Assembly: GCF_002795805.1 (NCBI RefSeq)
Contig: NZ_CP018799.1
Span: 2,039,001-2,103,000, forward strand
Direction: 5' to 3'
DNA: 64,000 nucleotides
Source: Mariprofundus aestuarium
Lineage (GTDB): Bacteria > Pseudomonadota > Zetaproteobacteria > Mariprofundales > Mariprofundaceae
This document shows, piece by piece, positions 16,810 through 25,867 of the stretch. A program made the translations under genes and the position numbers. The first letter of the stretch is position 1. Each line of letters opens with the position of its first letter. Under the pieces are notes generated by a model that was given only the letters and a program-made list of their open reading frames with translations, made no database searches and was not told the DNA's origin.

Positions 16810-17424
16810 TTACTGCAGCGTTGTGAAACCGAGGCTATCGATCAGCTGCCTGGCTTTACTCGCTATGTTTTCATTGCGGTTTTCAGGGTAATAACGCTGA
16901 GAGTAACTAAAGCTGATGGCGGCATTCCGGTTCTGGGGGTGCCTGCAAACCAACGCATAAACATCAAGGATCATGAGACCGGGTGTATCTGTCCGTTTCT
17001 TTGCGCCATGGTCTTCAGTCACGATATGGGAAAAGGCGCACGGCTCACCGCGATGTTCGTACAGCGCGACAACATGGGTGAGCGTCCTGTATCTATCCGG
17101 ATTGGCAATATCCGTATCATTGGCCTGCCCCTTCTTTACGGCTCGCACAAAAGCTTCATCTGATGCGAACGTCGGAAACTTGAAAAGCTTCCCCTGGATA
17201 GCATGCGTCTCATCCGTGGAAGTGCCCTCTCTCGCCAGAGCAACCGCATGAGGCATCCGCCCGAGAATATACCACCCCTTCTCATCCAGTGGCAGAAAGG
17301 AGAATCCATTCTGAACAATGGTTTTGGGCGGGCTATCTACCGGCTGTAGATTATGGCGCTTGGGTGCGCATCCCGCGAAAACGGCGCTGATCACAACAGC
17401 AATGAGAATCCGTGATAATTTCAT
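16810..17424 (-). CDS. Hypothetical lipoprotein
   Basis: 204 residues; signal peptide with lipobox FAGC at about residue 19. The mature part begins with GFSFLPLDEKGW and has no membrane segment. It contains HVVALYEHRGEPC and LDVYALVCRHP, which look like beta strands with two cysteines. I do not recognise the family. It lies 17 bp downstream of another lipoprotein gene on the minus strand and is probably cotranscribed with it. It ends near the hairpin at 16766. Confidence 0.68.
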   Translation of the reverse strand: MKLSRILIAVVISAVFAGCAPKRHNLQPVDSPPKTIVQNGFSFLPLDEKGWYILGRMPHAVALAREGTSTDETHAIQGKLFKFPTFASDEAFVRAVKKGQANDTDIANPDRYRTLTHVVALYEHRGEPCAFSHIVTEDHGAKKRTDTPGLMILDVYALVCRHPQNRNAAISFSYSQRYYPENRNENIASKARQLIDSLGFTTLQ

Positions 17425-17441
17425 TTTAATATCCCCCCGGT

Positions 17442-18050
17442 TTATGAATCAATCAGTTCCAGCTTCTTTTCAGCATCGGATTCAAGAGCGCCCTCACTAT
17501 CTTTCGCTGTACTCTTGAAGCGCATAAACCGTGTTGCAACCTTCTGGTTTGGATAGATGCGATACCTTTTAATATACTCAAAAAGGATATCGCCAAGCTC
17601 GATCTTTTTGCCCGCGGTTACGTGAAAGGAGACAAGCCCATCACCGCCAGCCTGTACCTGCGAGGGGAATCCATTGACGGAGACCATGACCATCTCAAAC
17701 ATATAGTCACCCTCGGGTAGAATAAGCTGAACCTGTTGCGGCCACTGATTTTCGTAAAGCTGCCAGATGAGCGCATCCGGCCCGGCCATAATCTCGCCCC
17801 AGCCTGCCCCCTTTTTGAAAACGCGGATAAGTTCAATACCAAAGTTACCCGGTGCACTCCGCTCACTGACGTTTTTACCATCATCCTCGATCTGAGTGTA
17901 CTGCCGCCATATATTTATGGAGACCGCGCCATGCGTAGCATCCACAACCGCAGCTTTTTTTGCCGCCGGCGAGGCACATCCAGCAAGCCCGAACAGACAG
18001 AGCAGTGCCGCTGCAATAAGCCATCTGTTCACTTCCCCTCTCCCCTGCAT
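17442..18050 (-). CDS. Hypothetical lipoprotein
   Basis: About 202 residues; lipobox LAGC near residue 25. The central segment (YMFEMVMVSVNG; LVSFHVTAGKKIELGDI) looks like a beta-sandwich. The tail is charged (EGALESDAEKK). GGAGGG lies 5 bases before ATG 18050; an overlapping GTG at 18056 is less likely. Followed after 17 bp by another lipoprotein gene, so the two probably act together in the envelope. Family not recognised. Confidence 0.66.
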   Translation of the reverse strand: MQGRGEVNRWLIAAALLCLFGLAGCASPAAKKAAVVDATHGAVSINIWRQYTQIEDDGKNVSERSAPGNFGIELIRVFKKGAGWGEIMAGPDALIWQLYENQWPQQVQLILPEGDYMFEMVMVSVNGFPSQVQAGGDGLVSFHVTAGKKIELGDILFEYIKRYRIYPNQKVATRFMRFKSTAKDSEGALESDAEKKLELIDS

Positions 18051-18105
18051 ATCCACCCTCCGATAAACTTACCCCAGTATAGCAAAGAATATGAACTTTG
18101 CAGGG

Positions 18106-18137
18106 CAAAAAAAGGCCCGCAGTGATTGGCTGCGGGC
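18106..18137 (-). terminator. Intrinsic terminator of the gene at 18157
   Basis: GCCCGCAG (18115-18122) pairs with CTGCGGGC (18130-18137), with seven As next to it that read as a U-run on the minus strand. A nearly identical hairpin is found at 22077. Confidence 0.88.
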
Positions 18138-18156
18138 TCTGGTTATCCAAGCCTGA

Positions 18157-18738
18157 TCAGTCGTCGTGCCGCTCATCGCGATGGTCACCGTAATAACCGC
18201 GATCCTGATAATTGCGCTGCTGGCCAACACCCCTTTTCGGCGCCTTGTAACGGCTCATGCGATTGATGTTGCGCTGGGCCGGATAGTAGTGCCGATCAAG
18301 CCTGAGGGCTTGATTGAAGTGAATGCGCGCACCCACACGGTCACCCCAGATCATCAGTGCCACGCCGAGATCATTGTGTGCCGCCGGATTGTTCGGGCAG
18401 TAACCGATGCCCTGACGCATCAGTGAAATTCTGCCGCCCAGATCGCGGGCATTCCTAGCCCTGCTGAAGTAGACATCACCCCTGCCGCAATTGCTGCGGT
18501 GATAACGCGGTGCGGATGCCTGAATACGATCATCCCTGTCATCGGCCAGCATCGCCCCTGCCAGGCCGCCCAGTATGGCGCCGATGATGGCCCCTTCGAC
18601 AATCTGATCGCTCTGGGCCCCGATGATTGCGCCGGCTGTCGCCCCGACTGCGGCCCCCTGCGTAGCAGACTGCTGCTGATGTGTGGTGGCACAGCTGGCG
18701 AGAATCAGGATCGCTGCAATAAGTGTGAATCGTTTCAT
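18157..18738 (-). CDS. Glycine-zipper lipoprotein with TPR-like repeat, paralogue of 11254-11904
   Basis: 193 residues. Signal peptide with lipobox LASC at residues 13-16. A glycine-zipper region (about 28-65, AAVGATAGAIIGA and IIGAILGGLAGA) probably inserts into or lines the outer membrane. Then a cysteine-containing block (SNCGRGDVYF; YCPNNPAAHNDLG) and one TPR-like unit (GDRVGARIHFNQALRLDRHY). The His/Asp/Arg-rich tail could bind metal; this is a guess. The terminator at 18106 follows. Confidence 0.75.
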   Translation of the reverse strand: MKRFTLIAAILILASCATTHQQQSATQGAAVGATAGAIIGAQSDQIVEGAIIGAILGGLAGAMLADDRDDRIQASAPRYHRSNCGRGDVYFSRARNARDLGGRISLMRQGIGYCPNNPAAHNDLGVALMIWGDRVGARIHFNQALRLDRHYYPAQRNINRMSRYKAPKRGVGQQRNYQDRGYYGDHRDERHDD

Positions 18739-18796
18739 GATTACCCTCCGTTCAACAGGTTATAGCAGAGTCTCTGAAGCGTGGCTATTGGGCAAA

Positions 18797-19879
18797 TCAA
18801 TAGCCGCGGTTTGCCTCAACGATGCCGTCAACGAACTCCTTGATCACCTGCTGCGCATGCGGCTCGAGGAAGGTGAATTCGGCGCGGCACTCATAGCTGC
18901 CATTCACCTCGGAGACGCGCAGAACCTTGGCATAGATATCGGTCAATTCAGCGGACATCAGCGAGACGGCCATGGAGATCTTGATATCACAGAAGGGTTC
19001 AATGGATACCGGGCTCTCTATGTACATGCCACCGTAGCTCAGGTCGACGATGCTGCCATGGTACTGCTTCGGTAACACCTGCTTGCCATCGAGAAGCTGA
19101 AAGACCACAGGCATATCGGCTTCGACGCGCGGGGAGTTGCGTATTTCCCGAGCCGGTGCGACCAGAACCCTGGGGCGTGATACCGACAGCAGCTCATACA
19201 TACGGACCGCCCCCTTCTTACCCTTAACCTTAACCTCGTTGATGTGGCCGACCTCGATATAGTCACGGGCAAGCCGGTAGGTGTTTTCGCTGAGCAGGAT
19301 CTGCCCGCGCAGGCTGTGGGCCTCGACGCGGGAGGTCAGGTTCACCTGGTCACCGATTACGGTATATTCGCTGTGCAAGGCGGAGCCAAGGTAGCCGGCA
19401 ACGACCTCACCGGTATTGATGCCGATGCCCATATGCAGCGGTGCGAAACCGGCCTCACTGTTTGCCCTATTGATCTCGCCCATAGCCACCTGCATCTCGA
19501 TAGCGCAGGCCAGCGCCGCCTCGATGTCGTCTTCAGCCTCGATCGGCGCACCGAACAGGGCCATGATGGAGTCGCCCATAAATTTATCGATGGTGCCACC
19601 GTGACGGATAATGATCTCGTTCATGCAGGCAAAATAGCGATTGAGAACCGCCACCATCTCAAGCGAGGTGTACTGCTCTGCGATTGAGGTGAAGCCGCGC
19701 AGGTCTGAGAGCAGGATCGTTACCTCCCGGCTATCGACTTCCTGGGTATTGACCAGCGATCTGTCGATGGCACTTTCGATCTGCTGCTGCAGTGAGGCAG
19801 CCTCGATTGCAACCGCCTGTTTCGACGCAAACAGCTCCAGAAGAGAGGTTACAAGCTGGGCTTTGTTGATCTTCTGCAT
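18797..19879 (-). CDS. Class III adenylate/guanylate cyclase fused to a PilZ domain
   Basis: 360 residues, soluble. The cyclase domain (about 50-230) has all catalytic residues: metal Asp59 (LLSDLRGFT) and Asp103 (KFMGDS), base-selecting K99 and D177, and N180/R184 for the transition state. K plus D favours ATP, so cAMP is the likely product. The C-terminal half (about 245-350) is a PilZ-like domain with RNSPR (R247/R251) and DLSYGG (279-284), the two c-di-GMP-binding motifs. A short coiled region (1-45) precedes the cyclase. The fusion suggests that c-di-GMP controls cAMP synthesis; a GGDEF-EAL protein is encoded 4 kb away. Confidence 0.88.
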   Translation of the reverse strand: MQKINKAQLVTSLLELFASKQAVAIEAASLQQQIESAIDRSLVNTQEVDSREVTILLSDLRGFTSIAEQYTSLEMVAVLNRYFACMNEIIIRHGGTIDKFMGDSIMALFGAPIEAEDDIEAALACAIEMQVAMGEINRANSEAGFAPLHMGIGINTGEVVAGYLGSALHSEYTVIGDQVNLTSRVEAHSLRGQILLSENTYRLARDYIEVGHINEVKVKGKKGAVRMYELLSVSRPRVLVAPAREIRNSPRVEADMPVVFQLLDGKQVLPKQYHGSIVDLSYGGMYIESPVSIEPFCDIKISMAVSLMSAELTDIYAKVLRVSEVNGSYECRAEFTFLEPHAQQVIKEFVDGIVEANRGY

Positions 19880-20045
19880 GGCAGTCAGAACTCAGGAGAT
19901 GTTCACGGGATGCTGGACGCGATGACTTCCGGGCTGAGTGAACTCCGATGTACCTGATTCAAAACATAGTTGACCCATCTGACCTCCTGTTAATTGAACA
20001 GAGTATAGCAGAAAGATCGCTCTTTTGAGTCTTGATGGAAAGCAG

Positions 20046-20630
20046 TCAGGGAAGTTGGCGAACCTCGATCGGCATGGCCCTAATCTTTTCATAGATCCGG
20101 CGCACACGGCGGATCGGCCACCAGTCGTAGAGATAGATCTGGATCGGTCGCCACATCGCGACCCAGCCACAAATCATCAGGCCCTCTTCGGCAATATCGC
20201 GCATCAATCCTTCCTGCAGTGCTGTAATAAGAAGTTCGCGCGCAAACAGGCAGCCGAACAAAAATAACAAACCTATCATCAGCGAGGTACGCCCCTGCAA
20301 TAACATGAAGCGCAGGTTCATATCAGCATGGTGGGCACGGTAATCGAAATAATTTCGAACGGCTTCGGGAATTGACGCTGCATCCTCACTTTCGCACGCC
20401 TTGGCAGGCAGATAGATCAACAGCTTCAGCGGTCTGGCCAGCGGGAAATCTTTCACGGTATTGATGATGTAGTTCTCAGCATCGTCATCCAGATCCTTTT
20501 CGATAAAGGGAGCCGGATCGAGTGAATTGAAAAGCCCCCTGACCTCGCGTAGACGAAGCTCGATAAGATAATGACCATCCTCGCTGCTGTAGTGCGCTGC
20601 AAGGCGAGACGCTGTTGAAAAGAGATGCAC
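20046..20630 (-). CDS. Conserved hypothetical membrane protein
   Basis: 194 residues. The N-terminal 105 residues are cytoplasmic with FIEKDLDDDAENYI. One membrane hairpin follows (about 113-130, MIGLLFLFGCLFARELL), then a second hydrophobic stretch (GLMICGWVAMWRP) and a basic amphipathic end (WWPIRRVRRIYEKI). I recall similar unnamed proteins in proteobacteria but know no function. It lies downstream of nothing obvious and is separated from the cyclase gene by about 170 bp. Confidence 0.66.
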   Translation of the reverse strand: MHLFSTASRLAAHYSSEDGHYLIELRLREVRGLFNSLDPAPFIEKDLDDDAENYIINTVKDFPLARPLKLLIYLPAKACESEDAASIPEAVRNYFDYRAHHADMNLRFMLLQGRTSLMIGLLFLFGCLFARELLITALQEGLMRDIAEEGLMICGWVAMWRPIQIYLYDWWPIRRVRRIYEKIRAMPIEVRQLP

Positions 20631-20902
20631 GCCTTACCTTTAAAGGCGCCGCTGTGAGCAGATAGCGTGAACGAGAAGAACCGGCATGACATTAACCTCG
20701 ACCTGAATCATTACCTCGTAGAATACGCTACAGCTATGTGGCCTGCCAAGTCTTGAGGATTTCAGAGCTCCCCGACTGTCGCGGGACAGGATTTTTCTAA
20801 ACCAAGTGAGTGGCAATACCCAACTGTACAACTCGGGTATTGTCTGCTATAAGGATATACATCCGAGCGAGTGAAATATGATGCGCTGATTGAGGTTGTC
20901 AT

Positions 20903-21589
20903 ATGGGGTATTCAGGCATGGCCACCAGAAGAGTTGAAAAAAGAATCGCGAAAGAAATCGTAAAAGATATCAATAAGTTAAGACTCCTTCACATCGGCCG
21001 AAAAACAGATTTGAAGATGATATTTTCTACAGGCTTCATCGCATATTTTTTTGAATTAATGGAAAAAAGAAAACATAGCAGGGTGTTCCAGAACCTGCTG
21101 GATGGCTACCTGAAAAGTGGCAGGTATCCGGTCTCGTTAAAGAAAGCAATGGAGGGGAAAGAGGAGGTTGATGAGAGTGAGGTTCATAAGTTTTCCGAGA
21201 AAATTGATAAGGAACATGTGATTAAACAGTTCGTCTCTTTTGCACTGTTTAAGAAGCTCTACATCGTAAAGGACCTCGCCAAGGCCACCACTATTGATGA
21301 GATCCGGCTGGAAGAGATGAGGGCCTCTATTGTCTTCTTTGATAAGGTGCTCTCGGACCTGAAAGGGCACGCAGAGGGGGAAACCGGACGGGTCATTGGC
21401 CATGCCCTGACCATTGGTGCCGATATCACCACCCTTATCCAGAGTAAGGAGAGCCACCGCCGCAATCACCTTAAACCCCTGTTTGCAGCTGTTGCCCTCT
21501 TTATAGCGACCTACCTGCTGGCATTTACATTGATTGACCTTGACGCTTCATACAATGCCCTGCTTGGGTTTATTATGTTTGATTACTAA
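20903..21589 (+). CDS. Hypothetical protein with C-terminal membrane hairpin, paralogue of 56012-56536
   Basis: 228 residues. Residues 15-175 align closely with the protein at 56012-56536, the best-conserved block being LLDGYxKSGRYPV and KQFVSFALFKKLYIVK. The two share the MG start and the order of helical blocks. Only this copy continues into two hydrophobic helices (about 190-206 and 212-225), so it is membrane-attached while its paralogue seems soluble. GAGG lies close upstream. No known domain recognised. It is followed by a 29-residue membrane peptide. Confidence 0.7.
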   Translation: MGYSGMATRRVEKRIAKEIVKDINKLRLLHIGRKTDLKMIFSTGFIAYFFELMEKRKHSRVFQNLLDGYLKSGRYPVSLKKAMEGKEEVDESEVHKFSEKIDKEHVIKQFVSFALFKKLYIVKDLAKATTIDEIRLEEMRASIVFFDKVLSDLKGHAEGETGRVIGHALTIGADITTLIQSKESHRRNHLKPLFAAVALFIATYLLAFTLIDLDASYNALLGFIMFDY

Positions 21590-21636
21590 GCCGATCTGTT
21601 CGCAGAGAGCAAAGAAAACCTGGTAAGGGGGATATC

Positions 21637-21726
21637 ATGAAGGGCCGTACTTTTCGCATATTCGCAATTTCTTCGTGTATAGCGTTTATAATTCTAACAC
21701 TGATTATCATGGAGGTTGTCCTCTGA
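21637..21726 (+). CDS. 29-residue single-pass membrane peptide
   Basis: Starts MKGRTFRIF, then about 18 hydrophobic residues, ends MEVVL. AAGGGGG lies 5 bases before ATG 21637, and the positively charged N-terminus plus one helix is the usual shape of bacterial small membrane proteins. It follows the 20903 gene by 47 bp on the same strand, and may be cotranscribed. Too short for homology-based support. Confidence 0.45.
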   Translation: MKGRTFRIFAISSCIAFIILTLIIMEVVL

Positions 21727-22076
21727 TCATCAGCTTCCTCGATAAACAAAATAGAGGCATCGCGGAAGCCACGGGAAACAGTCTTAGTAAATAAGAACTG
21801 AAGGCGCTTCCTGAATTGCTATTGATGTAGAGGTATTTGTTCATTCTTTGGCCATACAAAGAACGAACCAATAAAAACGCCCCGGAGACCAGATGGCCCT
21901 TCGGCTATATGCATATGAAGGCACCCGCAGGGCAAAGATGTCGTGGGCGGCTTTCTTTACCGCTAAAGAAAGCGGGATGCTCTGCTCTAGCAGAGTAGTA
22001 ACTTTGAATACATCTATCTAACGGGGAGCAAGCGGTGCGGCCCACCGCCTTCAGCGAAGTTTTAATACGGGTGAAC
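21727..22076. other. Non-coding stretch with a degenerate inverted repeat
   Basis: No gene seen. GTTCATTCTTTG (21839-21850) and CAAAGAACGAAC (21857-21868) form a 12-bp stem with one mismatch, followed by CGCCCCGGAG. This recalls the element at 11190-11216 (inverted repeat, then CAAAGAA and GCGCCCGGG). A second short pair, CTTTCTTTACC/GCTAAAGAAAG, lies at about 21951-21972. The region looks like decayed repeat DNA. Confidence 0.5.
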
Positions 22077-22114
22077 CAAAAAAAGGCCCGCAGTGGTTAG
22101 CTGCGAGCCTTTTT
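22077..22114 (-). terminator. Terminator, probably bidirectional
   Basis: AGGCCCGCAG pairs with CTGCGAGCCT with one mismatch, flanked by seven As on the left and five Ts on the right. On the minus strand it follows the small ferredoxin gene. Its sequence is nearly the same as the terminator at 18106-18137. Confidence 0.85.
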
Positions 22115-22133
22115 GATTTAAGCAATAGAAGCC

Positions 22134-22343
22134 TTACAGCTTCTCTTTTACCCTCTCGATGGTAGCACGATGCACAAACCGCCCATTCACACGAATAGCC
22201 GGTGCATGCGGGCAGAGGCTCTGGCAATCCAGATTCTCCACTTCATGGCCCATCTCCCGTAACGCTTCGGCCATATCCCTGCCACCGAAGTCACTACAGC
22301 GAGGGCCGTAGCAGACACCGATAACCTTCTTGTTGGAACACAT
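22134..22343 (-). CDS. Thioredoxin-fold [2Fe-2S] ferredoxin-like protein, 69 residues
   Basis: Four cysteines at C11-x4-C16 and C40-x3-C44 match the cluster pattern of the NuoE/HoxE thioredoxin-like [2Fe-2S] ferredoxins. With 69 residues it is close to the minimum for the fold, and it would carry electrons to an unknown partner. It begins 10 bp after the rhlE stop on the same strand and is probably cotranscribed. The terminator at 22077 follows. Confidence 0.75.
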   Translation of the reverse strand: MCSNKKVIGVCYGPRCSDFGGRDMAEALREMGHEVENLDCQSLCPHAPAIRVNGRFVHRATIERVKEKL

Positions 22344-22352
22344 AAGAGAGAC

Positions 22353-23627
22353 CTACTTTGCAGCAGCGCGCGCACCTTTTCCTGGGCGGCGAGAGCGATT
22401 GCTGTGTGGTTTGCGCGGTGAGCTTGGATCGTGCCTGCGATGATCGGGCTTTCTGCGTTGCTGCTGTTTTGGCAATTCTGTCGGCTCATTCTCTCCCGGT
22501 TCAAAACCAGGGATAACCACCTTCGGAATCGCCTTTTTGATCAGCCTCTCGATATCGGCCAGCAACTTCTTCTCATCCGCAGAAACCAGTGATAACGATT
22601 CGCCTGTGTTACCTGCGCGGCCGGTACGGCCGATGCGGTGCACATAATCCTCGGAAACATTAGGCAGCTCAAAGTTCACCACATGCGGCAGCTGATCGAT
22701 ATCAAGGCCACGGGCGGCAATATCGGTTGCCACCAGCACACGGACATCGCCGGCTTTAAAAGCAGCAAGTGCCTTGGTGCGCGCTGTCTGACTCTTGTTG
22801 CCATGAATCGCGGCAGCCTGAATACCATCACTCTCCAGCTGTGTGGTCAGTCGGTTGGCACCATGTTTGGTTTTGGTGAATACCAGCACCTGCTTCCAGT
22901 CACCCTCTTTAATCAGGTGGGAGAGCAGATCCCGTTTTCTGGACTTGGTGACCGGATGCACAACCTGTGTCACCTGATGCGCAGTCTCGTTGCGTGCCAC
23001 CTCAACAAACACAGGTGAGCGCAGGAAACCGCTGGCCAGCTGTTTGATCTCCTCTGAGAAGGTGGCGGAGAAAAGCAGGTTCTGACGCTTTTGCGGCAAC
23101 AGCTTCAGCACCTTGCGGATATCATGGATAAATCCCATGTCGAGCATGCGGTCAGCCTCATCAAGCACAAAGAACTCAACATGGCTAAGGTCACACTTAC
23201 GCTGGCCGATCAGGTCGAGCAGGCGACCCGGTGTTGCAACGAGGATATCAACGCCGCGATTCAGTTTCTGAATCTGCGGGTTGATGCCCACGCCACCGAA
23301 TACCACGGTGGAGCGTATAGGAAGGTATTTGCCGTAAGTGGCAATGCTCTCACCTACCTGTGCAGCCAGCTCACGCGTCGGTGTCAGCACCAGGGCGCGA
23401 ATGACGCACTTTCTGTGACGCTCCGGATGTGTTTTCTGCATCAGCTGCAGCATTGGCAGGGTAAAACCTGCTGTTTTTCCTGTTCCGGTTTGAGCGCCGG
23501 CAAGCACATCGTGTCCTGCAATTACGACCGGGATAGATTTTTCCTGTACAGGCGTCGGGGTGGTATAGCCCTGATCGCTCACAGCACGAAGCAGTTCGGC
23601 TGAAAGGCCGAGATCATCAAATGTCAT
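22353..23627 (-). CDS. rhlE: DEAD-box RNA helicase, RhlE type
   Basis: 424 residues. Helicase motifs in order: Q motif (FDDLGLS, TPTPVQ), motif [32 protein letters not shown] (DEAD box), SATF, and in domain 2 [11 protein letters not shown] and [10 protein letters not shown]. The tail from about 380 is rich in P, R, K and S, as in RhlE, and binds RNA non-specifically. It acts on rRNA or mRNA structure in ribosome maturation or decay. It overlaps no gene; the ferredoxin-like gene follows 10 bp later. Confidence 0.93.
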   Translation of the reverse strand: MTFDDLGLSAELLRAVSDQGYTTPTPVQEKSIPVVIAGHDVLAGAQTGTGKTAGFTLPMLQLMQKTHPERHRKCVIRALVLTPTRELAAQVGESIATYGKYLPIRSTVVFGGVGINPQIQKLNRGVDILVATPGRLLDLIGQRKCDLSHVEFFVLDEADRMLDMGFIHDIRKVLKLLPQKRQNLLFSATFSEEIKQLASGFLRSPVFVEVARNETAHQVTQVVHPVTKSRKRDLLSHLIKEGDWKQVLVFTKTKHGANRLTTQLESDGIQAAAIHGNKSQTARTKALAAFKAGDVRVLVATDIAARGLDIDQLPHVVNFELPNVSEDYVHRIGRTGRAGNTGESLSLVSADEKKLLADIERLIKKAIPKVVIPGFEPGENEPTELPKQQQRRKPDHRRHDPSSPRKPHSNRSRRPGKGARAAAK

Positions 23628-23798
23628 CAGTTATATTTTCCGTTGCGCCCGGACTAAAGACTCACTGAACGTGTTGGGTGCATGATTTATTTTCCGAATC
23701 GCCGGACATCAGTGATTGGCCGGGCAGACGAAGTGAAGCAGGGCTTCTCTTCAGGAGAGGCGCACCCTGTCTGTTTTCTCAAAAAGCACAACCTTATT

Positions 23799-25718
23799 TT
23801 ATTTTCCGTTAGATTGCTTTGCGCCATCAAGCTGATCCGCTGCTATCCAGAAGCAGAAGTCATCAAAAGGCATCGGCCTGGCGTAATGGAAGCCCTGCAC
23901 CTTGTGGACACCGATCTCCTTGAGGATTTTCCCTGTAGCCCCATCCTCAACACCTTCGGCAATGACCTCAAAGCCAAGGCTTGTTCCCAACTCAACAATC
24001 GCGTGGACAATCATCCGGTCCTTCTTGCTCTTGGCCATCGGAAAGATAAACGACTGGTCGATTTTCAGCTCATCAACCGGTAATTTTTTCAGGTAACTGA
24101 GCGAGGAGTAGCCGGTTCCGAAATCATCAATGGAGACAAGCACGCCCGTCTCGCGAAGCCGGGTAAGGGCATCAATCACCTGCTCGGACTGCTCCATAAA
24201 CAGGCTCTCTGTCACCTCGACTGTCAGCTGCCTCGCCTCTAGGCCACTGCTGTTGAGAAGTTCGACGATGCGATCAATCATGTCTGATTCAGTCAGGCAG
24301 TGGCAGGAGAGATTAACCGACACCCCCACACTGTGTCCCGCAAGCTGCCACCGGGCACACTGGTCTATCGCCTCTTTCAGGGCCCATCTGCTGAGTTCTG
24401 TGATCAGTCCCGTCTTCTCAGCAAGGGGGATAAATTCACCCGGAGAGATAAAGCCTTCGTCTGGATGGGTCCAGCGCATCAACGCCTCGCAGCTGACAGC
24501 TTTACCCGTTTCAAGGTTGATCTGTGGCTGGTAATAGAGCTGCAGCTCACCCTCAGCCACCGCCTTTTTCAGGTCGCGATAGAGCTCCAGATGCCTGAGC
24601 TTAAATGGATTCAGCGATGCCTCATAAACCCTGAAGTTTCCCTGTTCCTTCTTGGCCAGCCGCATCGCCGAATCCGCATGCTGCAGCAATTCATTGGCGT
24701 CACTTCCATGCTCCGGAAAGAACGAAAAGCCGGTCGCAGCACTGATCTCCAGTGAGGTCTCCGCAACCTCCACCGGACGATTGAATACCTTCATGACCCG
24801 TCCTATGGCAATATCAACTAGGTTGGCATCAACCGTCGGCATAATGATGGCAAACTCATCGGCCCCGATATGGGCAACACTATCCATGTCACGCAGCGCG
24901 TTTTGCAATGCTTTGGCTGTATGTTTCAGTACTTCATCACCCGCCTTGTGGCCGAGCACGTTATTAATCTCAGTCAGGCGATCGATATTGACGACTGCAA
25001 CAGCAATCGCTGTGTTGTTACGCCGTGCGATATTCAGAGCCTGTTCAAGGCGATCCAGCAACAGCCCCCGGTTCGGAAGTCCGGTCAGCTGGGAGTGCAT
25101 CATCCGGTGCTTGAGCTCCTCCAGATATACTTGGGCGGTAGCGGTCCGCTCACGCACCTGCTCAGTCAGCTTCTGCTCAAAATTGTTACGCAGCATGTTG
25201 AAGATCGAAGCAATCAGTGCATAAAAGATAAACGCCGTGAAGAAGAACGTAAGCCGGTCTTCCTGGTAAGGCAGGGTAATTTCATCATAGGCGTGCAGGC
25301 CGGCACAGAGCAGCAGCGCAGCCCCGAACACAGAGATCCACAACCAGCCCCGATTCTGGCCCATGATGTAAAAGGCAACGAACGGGTAGACATAGATCCA
25401 GTACATTCCCGTTTCAGAGATGCCGCCATCAATAAACAGCGCACCGAAATTCAGTACGGCACCGAACATCAGCAGGTATTCGGCCAGAGTAATATAGCAC
25501 GTTGAGGCTGAAAGCAGGATGCTGGGAAGCAGCAGTAGCAGGGTTGTCGAAAAGAGTACAGAGGCCAACCAGTAGTGAACCGCGAAATAGTTAATGACAG
25601 TGAACAGCAGGCAAACCGGGATGGAAGCGAACAGCGCCAGACGAACACCCTTACGGCGCTCCTCTACATCACGAGTCTCAGCTTCAGCCCTGAACCGCTC
25701 TTCCAGATCAGCGGACAT
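23799..25718 (-). CDS. Membrane GGDEF-EAL protein, probable c-di-GMP phosphodiesterase
   Basis: 639 residues. Five or six N-terminal membrane helices (about 27-178) form a sensor region of unknown type. The GGDEF domain (about 205-365) has GADEF at 285-289 instead of GGDEF, so cyclase activity is doubtful and it may instead bind GTP as a regulator. The EAL domain (about 378-625) keeps EALMRW (411-416), NLS, the loop DDFGTGYSSL and KIDQSF, so it should hydrolyse c-di-GMP. Between rhlE and speA on the minus strand. May set the c-di-GMP pool read by the PilZ-cyclase at 18797. Confidence 0.9.
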   Translation of the reverse strand: MSADLEERFRAEAETRDVEERRKGVRLALFASIPVCLLFTVINYFAVHYWLASVLFSTTLLLLLPSILLSASTCYITLAEYLLMFGAVLNFGALFIDGGISETGMYWIYVYPFVAFYIMGQNRGWLWISVFGAALLLCAGLHAYDEITLPYQEDRLTFFFTAFIFYALIASIFNMLRNNFEQKLTEQVRERTATAQVYLEELKHRMMHSQLTGLPNRGLLLDRLEQALNIARRNNTAIAVAVVNIDRLTEINNVLGHKAGDEVLKHTAKALQNALRDMDSVAHIGADEFAIIMPTVDANLVDIAIGRVMKVFNRPVEVAETSLEISAATGFSFFPEHGSDANELLQHADSAMRLAKKEQGNFRVYEASLNPFKLRHLELYRDLKKAVAEGELQLYYQPQINLETGKAVSCEALMRWTHPDEGFISPGEFIPLAEKTGLITELSRWALKEAIDQCARWQLAGHSVGVSVNLSCHCLTESDMIDRIVELLNSSGLEARQLTVEVTESLFMEQSEQVIDALTRLRETGVLVSIDDFGTGYSSLSYLKKLPVDELKIDQSFIFPMAKSKKDRMIVHAIVELGTSLGFEVIAEGVEDGATGKILKEIGVHKVQGFHYARPMPFDDFCFWIAADQLDGAKQSNGK

Positions 25719-25867
25719 GGGCCATCACAGCTTCAGGTTCAGATAACATGCTCACTCCGTGTGCTTTTCAGGTCACCTGAAAAATTGAGATTATTGCCAG
25801 TATAGCACAATAATCGACAAGCGGAATTCAAGCCTCATCAGAGGAGCATGCTGTTATTTGAAAGGTA

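Noticed and set aside
25765-25783. TTTTCAGG/CCTGAAAA hairpin as a terminator of speA
   Set aside because: It is about 90 bases after the stop and just upstream of the GGDEF-EAL start; no clear T-run after the stem on the minus strand. Could be an operator, but there is no support.
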